DNA of 38,547 nucleotides from an uncultured Collinsella sp. (lineage in GTDB: Bacteria; Actinomycetota; Coriobacteriia; Coriobacteriales; Coriobacteriaceae): the NCBI GenBank assembly GCA_900548815.1, contig URLR01000011.1:1-38547 (forward strand), written 5' to 3'. The stretch's first letter is position 1. Every line of letters begins with the position of its first letter. Made by a program: the position numbers and the translations under genes. This document shows positions 1 to 7,900 of this stretch, one piece after another. The notes below the pieces were generated by a model that had not been told where the DNA came from, did not search any database, and saw only the letters and a list, made by a program, of their open reading frames with translations.

Positions 1-46
1 TACACGAGCCTTATCGTCGGCAGCGTCAGATGTGTATAAGAGACAG
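1..46 (+). other. Nextera i5-side sequencing adapter (artefact)
   Basis: The sequence from about 14 to 46 is the Illumina Nextera read-1 adapter, ending in the transposon mosaic end AGATGTGTATAAGAGACAG at 28-46. The 13 bases before it look like flow-cell sequence plus an 8-base index. Nothing before position 47 is from the organism. Reading frames that start or end here are not biological. Confidence 0.97.
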
Positions 47-2062
47 GTGCAGGTACGTGCCGATGACGCCCTTGTAGATCAGACCCTCAAAGCCGTCGTC
101 GCCGTTGTTGCCAGTACCCGTGACGACGGACGTTCCGAGCGGCGTGGCCTCTGCATCGAGCAGGGTGCGGCCACCGTGATTCTCGAATCCCACAAAGGGC
201 TCGGGCGACAGAACGGTTTTGACGGCTACGTTGCCGATCAGGCGGTCGGAGCCGCGTACGGTTTCGGCGGCAATGACGCCCAGGCCCTCGATGCGATTCT
301 CGCCCATATAGTACGAACGGCCGAGCAGCTGATAGCTGCCACAGATGGCAAGCAGCGAACCGCCGTCCTCAACATAGGATGCGACCTTGTCTTTTTGAGC
401 GAGCAGCTCGTGTGCCACGGCTAGCTGGTCGCGGTCGGAGCCACCACCCATCATGACGATGTCGGCGTCGGTGAGATCGAGCGACTCGCCCATACGGACC
501 TCGTCCACGCGCACGGGAATGCCACGCCAGGCGCAGCGGCGCTCGAGGGCGATGACGTTGCCGCCGTCGCCGTAGAGGTTAAGGGCATCGGGATACAGGT
601 AGACGATGCGCAGCGGGCGCGAAAGCTCGACTGGCGCGATGCCGACAGGAAGAGCGCTGCCGTCGGCACGGGCTATGGCGCGGGCAGCAACAGCGTCGGC
701 GGTGGCGCCTTTCAGCCCGTCGAGCTCCTTGACCAGCGGCGGGAAGGCCGTGTAGTTGGCGACGGCGTAGAAGGTGCCATCGGCGGCCTCGTCTGCCACG
801 GCGCCAATTGCCTGCGCGACGTCCGAGATAATCGCGGCATCGATGCCGGCGTACTTGAGGCGCACCTGCATGTCGTGCGCACGCGTGCCTCCGGCAAAGG
901 CGACAAGCCCTGGGGTATCGGCGATGCGCTCGAAGTCGACGTCGTAGATCCACGATACATCGTGTCCGTCGGCGTCGTTGTCGTTAAGGAAGAAAGCGCA
1001 GAGTCTGCCACCTGCCGTCTTGATGGACTGAATCTGGCGATCGAAGCCTACGGGATTCTTGGCTAGGTTGGCCTCGACGGTGCGGCCGGCGATATCCCAG
1101 CGGCCCATGCGTCCGCCGGCGGGGACGTAGGCATCGAGCGTGGGCTGCAGATGCGCCGGGTCCACGCCCAACTCATGTGCGGCAAAGAATGCAGCGGCAA
1201 CGTTATAGACCATGTACAGACCGTTGTAGCGTGTGGCGATGTGTGCGGCAGCCGCGTCGGGCGCAGATCCAAAGACCAGGTCAAAGCCGTAGCCGTCGCA
1301 GCCGAGCTCCACGCCCGTCACACGGCGGACCAGTGCGGGGCGTGCCCAACCGCACGAGGGGCAATGGTAGGCGCCGAGTTGACCATACTGTACATAGTCG
1401 TACTCCAACGGGGCGTTGCACTGCGAGCAAAAGCGCGAGTCGCTAATGCGGTCAGACTCGGTGTCGGTGGCGCCGTCGATGCCAAAGGCAATACTCGCAT
1501 TGGGAACGCGCGCGGCAATCGAGGCACAGAGCGGATCGTCGGCGTTGTAGATGAGCGTCGTTGCCGGCGAAAGTTCCAACGCGTGGGCGATGACCTCCTG
1601 GGTGTGATCGATCTCGCCATAGCGATCCAGCTGGTCGCGGAACAGGTTGAGCAGCACGAAGTACGTCGGCTTGAGCTTGGGCAGGACGCGCACGGTGTAG
1701 AGCTCATCGCATTCAAAAACGCCCACGCGCTTGCCGCCGCCGGCTCGCTTGAGGCCGCTGCGCGCCTCGAGCAGTGCACCCACCACGCCCGGCTCCATGT
1801 TGTTGCCGGCGCGGTTGCATACCACGGTGGCGCCGCTGGCGGCAACGGCGTCGGCGATGAGGTTCGAAGTGGTGGTCTTACCGTTGGTGCCGGTGATCAC
1901 CACGCTGCGGTCGACAAGGCCGGCGAGGTCGCTCAGCAGCTCGGGGTCGATCTTCATGGCGATGCGGCCGGGGAGTACGCCGCCCTGGCGCTTAAGGACG
2001 GAGCGCAGCCCCCAGCGGGCGATATCGCTCGAGGTGCAGGCAAGAGATGAGCGGAGATTCAT
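47..2062 (-). CDS. MurT-GatD fusion, lipid II isoglutaminyl synthase (3' end cut off)
   Basis: This enzyme would amidate the alpha-carboxyl of D-Glu in lipid II to D-isoglutamine, a cytoplasmic step of peptidoglycan synthesis. Residues 1 to about 455 are a MurT-type Mur ligase: P-loop TGTNGKTTT at 57-65, a four-cysteine ribbon (CSQC...CPSC) near 215-240, then the DUF1727 tail. Residues from about 478 are a GatD class I glutamine amidotransferase with nucleophile Cys574 (AICGSYQ) and catalytic His672 (GTYLH). In the well-studied Staphylococcus and Streptococcus systems MurT and GatD are separate adjacent genes; here there is no stop or restart between them. The contig ends right after the His, and the apparent stop lies in adapter, so only a few C-terminal residues are missing. 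The start at 2062 has a weak AGGAA upstream. Confidence 0.9.
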
Positions 2063-2107
2063 GAAGCCGTTCCTAACGTGAATGACATGGTCGTGGCGTT
2101 TGCGCCG

Positions 2108-3151
2108 TTAAAAGCCGTAGCGGCGCGCAAACTCCTGGGCAAGCTGCGAAACGTCTTCGCAGGCATTGGCCCAGGGGGCAAAGTCGGGGGTATCCGAGAT
2201 GATGCCGTCGGCTTCCCAAACCGCCTGGTGCGAGAGATCCCAGGGGTCGCGCGGCTCGGGTCGGCAGGGAAGGTACGGCGTCTGGTACATGGGGTTCAGC
2301 AAGAAGAACGCGCCGCCCTCGCAGCGGTTGGCAAACTCACGCAGCGCGCGTGTCGCCGGGCGCATCTTGTTCGTTTTGAACAGCAAGATCGTGCGGGCGA
2401 GCAGGTACCAGGGGGAGTTCTCGAGGGTATCGGCCCCCATCTGCTCCTCGAGCTGGTGGGCCAGGGCAAAAAAGCCGTCCTCGTCTTCCAAGCGAGCGAG
2501 GGCGAGTAACACGGTGCCTGCCGCTCGGGTGGGATAGCCTTCCGCCTTAAGAACACGGCGGGCGTAGTTGGCAGCAGCGCGGTAGCGGGCGCTCGCCATG
2601 CACAGCTGCGAGATGGCCTCGAGCGTGTGAAGCCACCCGATAAGAGCCGGCTCGCTCACGGTAAGGTCTGCTGCGGTGGCACCGTCGGCCAAAACATTAT
2701 TGGCCCAGTAGTGTGGGGCCTCCATATCGAACCCGGGCACGCTTTGCTGCAGGTAATCGGTCGTGGTCGCCTCGAGCTTCATCAGGTCGCCCAGACAGGC
2801 GTCAACGGGCGTGTCCGCCAAAATGATGGCGAGCAGCTGGGCATCGAGGACATACGCATCGATGCGGACAATCTTGAGCAGCTCATCGCGCATGTCGTCG
2901 AACAGACGATTGCGCGTCTGCTCGAACTCCTCGTCGCTGCCCATATCCTCGATGCGATGGAGCTCGTCGAGCAGGTGGCGATGAACACCGGCGTAGGACA
3001 GCAGTGCCTGAGCATGCTCGGTCTGCGCATACTTATGAGGGTTGACGCTCACGTCGTTATGGACAAGCTCGCGTGCTGCATCGGTGAGTTCGGGGTGCGA
3101 CGCCAGATAGGTGCGCTCCAGGTAGGCGGGGATGTAGACGCTCGGATCCAT
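2108..3151 (-). CDS. Helical-repeat (TPR-like) protein of unknown function, second of a pair
   Basis: A 347-residue soluble protein with no signal peptide or membrane segment. It is rich in Ala/Leu helices, with stretches such as ARYRAAANYARRVLKAEGYPTRA and DGFFALAHQLEEQ that resemble degenerate tetratricopeptide units. No catalytic motif is visible. The start ATG (3151) overlaps the upstream stop as TAATG, with GGGAGGAG as ribosome site inside the upstream gene, so the two are probably translationally coupled. The length, layout and helix-rich make-up resemble the upstream protein, so they may be diverged paralogues working as a pair. The function is not recognised. Confidence 0.75.
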   Translation of the reverse strand: MDPSVYIPAYLERTYLASHPELTDAARELVHNDVSVNPHKYAQTEHAQALLSYAGVHRHLLDELHRIEDMGSDEEFEQTRNRLFDDMRDELLKIVRIDAYVLDAQLLAIILADTPVDACLGDLMKLEATTTDYLQQSVPGFDMEAPHYWANNVLADGATAADLTVSEPALIGWLHTLEAISQLCMASARYRAAANYARRVLKAEGYPTRAAGTVLLALARLEDEDGFFALAHQLEEQMGADTLENSPWYLLARTILLFKTNKMRPATRALREFANRCEGGAFFLLNPMYQTPYLPCRPEPRDPWDLSHQAVWEADGIISDTPDFAPWANACEDVSQLAQEFARRYGF

Positions 3152-4227
3152 TAGAGGTCTCCTCCCTTAAATGGAAGCCCCTGCTCGGCTGCGCGCAGGA
3201 TGCGCTCATCGATTTGGGAACGCACGATATCGTTGGTAGCGACCCAGGCGGCGAAGCTGGCGTTGTCGGGGGCGCCCAGGCCCTCCTGCAGTACCGGCGT
3301 CGCCTCGGACAGCGCAAGGACGAGCTCGTCGGTGGAGCCCACACCCACGTTGACGCGGGCATAGACGCCATCGGGAAACTCGGTTTGGAAGTAGAGCGCC
3401 TCGGCCGCGTGCGGGCACGAGCGTGCGAGGATGCGCAAATAGTGCTCGGCGCCCTCGTAGTCCAGCTCGCGCCAGGCAGCGCTCATCAGCGCGATGAGCG
3501 TCCATGGGTCCAAGTCGCGCTCCGCGTCCTTGGGACGACGGCGCAGCGGCGTGTTGGCGAGATAGGGGACGGAGTGGGCAGAGCGAAATCGCTTGAGCTC
3601 CTCGGCGGGGTATTCGAGCTTTGCCATAGCGAGCATCGCGGTGTGGCGGACACCAGCGGGGTCGTTGGGCGCAAAGTCCAAGCTGCGATTCGCGGCTTCG
3701 AGCGACATGCGGTAGCGTCCGCTAATGAGCGCGCGCGATGCCAAGGCGGCAAGCCAGCGCAGGTAGGGGCGGCGCATAAGGTCGCCTGCGGCCTCACGCT
3801 CGTAGGGGTCCTGCGCCGAGGCGGTCTTGAGCGCCAGATCGTGCTCCACCTCGTCGCACTTGGACACCAGATACTGCACGTATTCCTCGTTGGAGCCGGC
3901 GGTGAGGGCGGTCAGCATGCGCTGAGCGTCCCAGTTGGTCGGGTCGAGCGCGGCTGCCTCGCGGAGCATGTTCTCGGCAGCTGCCTCTTCTTGCTCTGCC
4001 TGGGTATCGTCAGGGGTAAAGGGAATGCGGTAGTCGACAGCCTCGACCACCTTGGCAATGAGGTGCCCGGCGCGGTCGCGGTCGTGCACGATGAGCGGTG
4101 CGGGGTTGCGGGTGAATTGTTCCATCAGACGCTCTACGGCGGCACCGTCGGTGAGCGGGATATTGTCGCGGCGCAAGGCCTCAAGAACGAGGCGATGGCA
4201 ATCCTCTTGAATGGGATCGAATGCCAT
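3151..4227 (-). CDS. Helical-repeat (TPR-like) protein of unknown function, first of a pair
   Basis: A 358-residue cytoplasmic protein. The start at 4227 (MAFDPIQED) is chosen over an upstream in-frame ATG because AAAGGAGG sits 4-5 bases before it. TPR-like segments are visible: AAENMLREAAALDPTNWDAQRML near residue 90, YRMSLEAANRSLDFAPNDPAG in the middle, and LDYEGAEHYLRILARSCPHAAEAL near residue 260. The gene leads a two-gene unit with the protein at 2108-3151. An A/T-rich stretch with TATATA at 4263-4270 could be its -10 region. The function is unknown; a scaffold or interaction role is the usual expectation for such repeats. Confidence 0.75.
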   Translation of the reverse strand: MAFDPIQEDCHRLVLEALRRDNIPLTDGAAVERLMEQFTRNPAPLIVHDRDRAGHLIAKVVEAVDYRIPFTPDDTQAEQEEAAAENMLREAAALDPTNWDAQRMLTALTAGSNEEYVQYLVSKCDEVEHDLALKTASAQDPYEREAAGDLMRRPYLRWLAALASRALISGRYRMSLEAANRSLDFAPNDPAGVRHTAMLAMAKLEYPAEELKRFRSAHSVPYLANTPLRRRPKDAERDLDPWTLIALMSAAWRELDYEGAEHYLRILARSCPHAAEALYFQTEFPDGVYARVNVGVGSTDELVLALSEATPVLQEGLGAPDNASFAAWVATNDIVRSQIDERILRAAEQGLPFKGGDL

Positions 4228-4727
4228 GGGGCCTCCTTTGCTGCGGTTAGGGTTCAAATGTTTCTATATAAGGTTCTAGTTTACCCGCATGTGGCACACC
4301 GGGGGTGCCGCACTTGGACTTGCACCTTTGCACCACGAAGACGGATGTCGCACAAATGTCGGCACCTTGGACGACCGAGTGGTATCACGGTGCCGCAAAC
4401 GGTCGATTTTTTGCGGCGAACGGTGCATATTTTGGAGGGGCACGGTCCTGCCCGGGATATGTAGTCAACCTTGATAAAACGTTTGCCCAGCTTGGGAGTA
4501 TGAATGCCGCACAAGGGTCTTCAGGGATAGAAAAAACGTTTCATCATTGGCGGCTTTAGGTGAATAACTGACCAACCAGAACGGTAAAATAGTGTTTGTC
4601 TGAGCGTTGAGACGTTTAGACATCGCGCATTGTCATCGCCGGCAACGCGCAAACCGGTCCTAACGGAGCCAATTGGGTGCTCCGTTATATACGCAAGTCT
4701 AAGAGGGGCTTGTTTAGGAGGCACAGT
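4228..4727. other. Intergenic region between divergent genes, with repeats and leader hairpin
   Basis: About 500 bp with no convincing gene. It should hold the promoter of the minus-strand pair near 4260-4300 and that of the alcohol dehydrogenase on the right. The word AAAACGTTT occurs twice, around 4474 and 4534, a possible operator pair for a LacI-type regulator. An 8-bp stem AACGGAGC/GCTCCGTT with a 9-base loop lies at 4662-4686, about 40 bases before the dehydrogenase start, without a T-run. Small open frames here have no ribosome site or family resemblance. Confidence 0.5.
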
Positions 4728-5951
4728 ATGGGACGTTTTACCAATCCTCGCGATCTGTACTTTGGTGAGGGCGCTCGCCACGAGGTGAAGAACCTCAAGG
4801 GTAAGAAGGCCATCATCGTTTCTGGCGGCAGCTCTATGCGCCGCGGCGGGTTCCTGCAGGACGTTGAGGCCGACCTCAAAGAGGCCGGCATGGAGGTCAA
4901 GCTGTTCGAGGGCGTCGAGTCCGATCCCTCCATCGAGACCGTCATGAAGGGCGCAGCCGCTATGCGCGACTTCGAGCCCGACTGGATCGTTGCTATCGGC
5001 GGCGGTTCGCCCATCGATGCTGCTAAGGCCATGTGGGTCTTCTACGAGTATCCCGAGGAGTCCTTCGACAACATTATCCAGCCGTTCAGCTTCCCCGAGC
5101 TGCGTCAGAAGGCTCACTTCTGCGCCATTTCCTCTACCTCCGGCACTGCTACCGAGGTCACCGCATTCTCCGTCATCACGGATTACGAAAAGGGCATCAA
5201 GTACCCGCTGGCCGACTTCAACATCACCCCTGATGTCGCCATCGTCGACCCCGAGCTCACCTACACCATGCCCGCCAAGCTGTGCGCTCACACCGGCATG
5301 GATGCTCTGACCCACTGCATGGAGGCCTACGTTTCCACCTGCGCCTCTATGTTCACCGACGCCAACGCTCTGCACGGCATCCGCGAGATCGTCGAGTGGC
5401 TGCCCAAGTCCTATGCTGGCGACCATGAGGCCCGTCAGCACATGCACGAGGCTCAGTGCATCGCCGGTATCGCCTTCTCCTCGGGCCTGCTCGGCATCGT
5501 TCACTCCATGGCTCACAAGACCGGTGCTGCCTTTGAGAACGGCCACATCATCCACGGTGCCGCTAACGCCATGTACCTGGGCAAGGTCATCCAGTGGAAC
5601 TCCAAGGATCCCCGTGCTGCCGAGCGTTACGCTTACGTGGCCAAGGAGATCCTGCACCTTCCCGGCGAGACCAACGAGGAGCTCATCGCTGCGCTCGTCC
5701 AGAAGATCCGCGACCTCAACGACCAGCTCAACATTCCGCAGTCCATCAAGGATTACGCGAATGGTGGCGTGAAGGTCGACGCCGAGAACCCGCAGATGGT
5801 TTCCGAGGAGGAGTTCCTCGCCAAGCTGCCCGAGATCGCCGCGAACGCCGAGCAGGACGCCTGCACGCCCGAGAACCCGCGTGAGACCAAGGCTGCCGAC
5901 TTCGAGAAGATCCTCAAGGCCTGCTACTACGACACCGACATCGATTTCTAA
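4728..5951 (+). CDS. Iron-containing alcohol dehydrogenase
   Basis: A 407-residue group III (iron-type) alcohol dehydrogenase, expected to interconvert alcohols and aldehydes with NAD(P)H in fermentation. The N-terminal Rossmann-like part has the nucleotide-binding GGGSPIDAAKAMW motif near residue 100. The C-terminal helical part has the metal ligands: the Asp and His in GMDALTHCMEAY, the His in HSMAHKTG and the His in GHIIHGAANA. Length is typical. The ATG at 4728 is preceded by AGGAGG at 4716-4721; a longer frame upstream lacks this. It is followed by a strong terminator, so it is probably monocistronic. The substrate cannot be read from sequence; butanol dehydrogenase-like or AdhE-like activity are options. 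Confidence 0.9.
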   Translation: MGRFTNPRDLYFGEGARHEVKNLKGKKAIIVSGGSSMRRGGFLQDVEADLKEAGMEVKLFEGVESDPSIETVMKGAAAMRDFEPDWIVAIGGGSPIDAAKAMWVFYEYPEESFDNIIQPFSFPELRQKAHFCAISSTSGTATEVTAFSVITDYEKGIKYPLADFNITPDVAIVDPELTYTMPAKLCAHTGMDALTHCMEAYVSTCASMFTDANALHGIREIVEWLPKSYAGDHEARQHMHEAQCIAGIAFSSGLLGIVHSMAHKTGAAFENGHIIHGAANAMYLGKVIQWNSKDPRAAERYAYVAKEILHLPGETNEELIAALVQKIRDLNDQLNIPQSIKDYANGGVKVDAENPQMVSEEEFLAKLPEIAANAEQDACTPENPRETKAADFEKILKACYYDTDIDF

Positions 5952-5972
5952 TCGACTCTTGTTATCGTAACG

Positions 5973-6013
5973 AGGGGCTCCGCACGTATCCGTACGGAGC
6001 CCCTTTCTTTTTT
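5973..6013 (+). terminator. Rho-independent terminator after the alcohol dehydrogenase
   Basis: Stem AGGGGCTCCG (5973-5982) pairs with CGGAGCCCCT (5995-6004), followed by a T-rich tail. It ends only 16 bases before the next start codon, so the following gene needs a promoter inside or upstream of the hairpin, or limited read-through. Confidence 0.9.
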
Positions 6014-6029
6014 AGAGAATGGGATAGTT

Positions 6030-7130
6030 ATGGCTGCAATTTTCAATAGCCCCAGCAAGTACATCCAGGGTCCGGACGAGCTCGCCAAGCTCGGCTCCTA
6101 TGTCGAGCCGCTCGGCGCTAAGGCCCTCGTCATCGTGACGCCTTCGGGCAAGAAGCGCGTCGGTGCCAAGATCGAGGGCGGCTTTGCCGAGGCTAAGGCC
6201 GAGCTGCTATTTGAGGACTTTAACGGTGAGTGCTCCAAGGGCGAGGTCGATCGCCTGGTTGCGCTCGCTCGCGACAACGGTTGCGACATCATCGTCGGCG
6301 TCGGTGGCGGCAAGATCCTCGACACCGCGAAGGCCGTCGCCTATTACCTGGAGTCCCCGGTTATCATTTGCCCCACCATTGCTTCGACCGATGCACCGTG
6401 CTCGGCACTTTCGGTGCTCTACACCGATGACGGCCAGTTCGATAAATATCTCTTCCTTAAGGCAAACCCCAACATTGTCCTGATGGATACGACGGTTATC
6501 GCGGCGAGCCCGGTGCGCCTGACGGTTTCCGGTATGGGCGATGCGCTCGCAACCTATTTCGAGGCCCAGGCGACGCACGATGCCGACGGCGGCACCTGCG
6601 CTGGCGGCAAGGGCAGCATGGCTGGTCTGGCGCTCGCCAAGCTCTGCTACGAGACGCTTATGGCCGATGGCGTCAAGGCCAAGGTTGCGCTGGAGAAGGG
6701 TGCGCTCACGCCTGCCGTCGAGCACATCATCGAGGCCAATACGCTGCTTTCGGGCATTGGCTTTGAGAGCTCGGGCCTTGCTGCTGCTCATGCCATCCAC
6801 AATGGCCTGACGATGCTGCCCGAGTGCCACAGCATGTATCACGGCGAGAAGGTCGCCTTTGGCACTATCGTCCAGCTGGTACTCGAGGATGCCCCGACCG
6901 AGAAGCTCGAGGAAGTCTTGGGCTTCTGCATTGAGCTGGGCCTGCCGGTCACGATGAAGGAACTTGGCGTTGCCGAGCTTACGCGCGAGCAGGCCATGAT
7001 TGTTGCCGAGGCCGCGTGCGCGCCCGAGGACACCATGTGCAATATGCCGTTTGAGGTGACGCCCGAGATGGTCGCAAACGCCATCCTGGGTGCCGACGCA
7101 CTGGGCCACTACTATCTCATGGATGAGTAA
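6030..7130 (+). CDS. gldA: Glycerol dehydrogenase
   Basis: A 366-residue NAD-dependent glycerol dehydrogenase that oxidises glycerol to dihydroxyacetone, or runs in reverse in fermentation. Nucleotide-binding GVGGGKILDTAKA lies at 90-102, and the STDAPCS motif near 120. Zinc ligands are Asp171 (GMGDALAT), His254 (AAHAIHNG) and His271 (MYHGEKVAFG), at the positions expected for this family. The start MAAIFNSPSKYIQGPDEL is the normal N-terminus of the family, although the ribosome site (GGGATAG) is weak. It is isolated from its neighbours by terminators on both sides. Confidence 0.93.
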   Translation: MAAIFNSPSKYIQGPDELAKLGSYVEPLGAKALVIVTPSGKKRVGAKIEGGFAEAKAELLFEDFNGECSKGEVDRLVALARDNGCDIIVGVGGGKILDTAKAVAYYLESPVIICPTIASTDAPCSALSVLYTDDGQFDKYLFLKANPNIVLMDTTVIAASPVRLTVSGMGDALATYFEAQATHDADGGTCAGGKGSMAGLALAKLCYETLMADGVKAKVALEKGALTPAVEHIIEANTLLSGIGFESSGLAAAHAIHNGLTMLPECHSMYHGEKVAFGTIVQLVLEDAPTEKLEEVLGFCIELGLPVTMKELGVAELTREQAMIVAEAACAPEDTMCNMPFEVTPEMVANAILGADALGHYYLMDE

Positions 7131-7144
7131 ATCAAGCTAAGGAA

Positions 7145-7178
7145 GGGGCAAAGCCAGCAGATGGCTTTGCCCCTTTTT
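7145..7178 (+). terminator. Rho-independent terminator after gldA
   Basis: A perfect 12-bp stem GGGGCAAAGCCA / TGGCTTTGCCCC (7145-7156 and 7162-7173), 5-base loop, followed by TTTTT. Confidence 0.95.
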
Positions 7179-7183
7179 GCTAT

Positions 7184-7212
7184 GGTGCAAAGGGGTCAGG
7201 GTACTTTGCACC
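7184..7212. repeat. Inverted repeat GGTGCAAAG...CTTTGCACC, REP-like
   Basis: A 9-bp perfect stem at 7184-7192 and 7204-7212 with an 11-base loop, GGGTCAGGGTA. It lacks a T-run and directly follows the gldA terminator. Short GGGGTCAGG-containing hairpins are typical of dispersed REP-type repeats, but one copy in this window cannot prove that. It could also be an operator for the truncated gene downstream. Confidence 0.55.
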
Positions 7213-7243
7213 CATCGTTGTTTGATGAAGGGTGGATTCTCGT

Positions 7244-7750
7244 ATGGCGCTTCCTATGGTTTATGGCGGCCCCGGTCGGTATGTTCAGGGACCGGGGGAG
7301 CTTTCGCGCCAGGGCAGGTATTTGTCATGGTTGGGCTGCGCTGCCTATGTCTTGTTTGACCAGGGCACCGAGGATCGGCTGTGCAGGCAGATCGTCGATG
7401 GATTTCTGGATGAAGATCTAAGCGAGCCGTTCTTTAAGATTTACAACGGTCCGTGTACGGAAGATGCCGTTGTCGAAATGGCCAAGGAAGCCCGGGCCGA
7501 GTATTGCGACATGGTGGTGGGCATTGGCGGCGGCAAGATGCTCGATATCGCCAAGGCCGTTGCGTTTTATGCCGAGTTGCCGTTGTGCGTATGTCCCACG
7601 GCGGCGTCGATGGACGGTCCGTGCAGCGCGATTTCCGATGCCGACCTGATGAGCGTTGCAGATGCGGCCTTTAGAAACGAACGCAATATGGCTAACGAAC
7701 AGGCCAAGGTGACCAGACAAAAGCTCGTGCAGCTCATGCGCGAGGCATAG
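7244..7750 (+). pseudogene. Truncated glycerol dehydrogenase-like gene (internal deletion)
   Basis: 168 codons. The first 125 or so align along their length with the gldA product next door: MALPMVYGGPGRYVQGPGEL matches the gldA start, GIGGGKMLDIAKAVAFY is the nucleotide loop, and CPTAASMDGPCSAIS matches CPTIASTDAPCSALS. After CSAIS the sequence jumps to a short tail ending LVQLMREA. The metal-binding half with the Asp and two His ligands is absent, so no dehydrogenase activity is expected. The frame stays open, which fits an in-frame internal deletion. The ATG at 7244 is preferred over GTG at 7232 because GAAGGGTGG lies 9 bases before it. Relict of a tandem duplication, or a small NAD-binding protein. 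Confidence 0.65.
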
Positions 7751-7900
7751 CTAGGCGCTTGATCGACCTTGTGCAATCGAGGCGGCGATAGGCATAGGCT
7801 ATTTGCCTCAAAGGTGCGCCGCGTGTAATTTGCCCGAGGCGTGGGCCGATAGCGTATCATTATCTCTTGCTTGTTTGCACTGCTCAGGGAGGGGCCGCGC

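Noticed and set aside
32..424. Open frame on the plus strand beginning MYKRQ
   Set aside because: Its start lies in the Nextera adapter and it is antisense to the MurT-GatD gene.
4305..4559. 84-codon plus-strand frame upstream of the alcohol dehydrogenase
   Set aside because: No ribosome site, no family resemblance, and overlapping frames in other phases; treated as noncoding.
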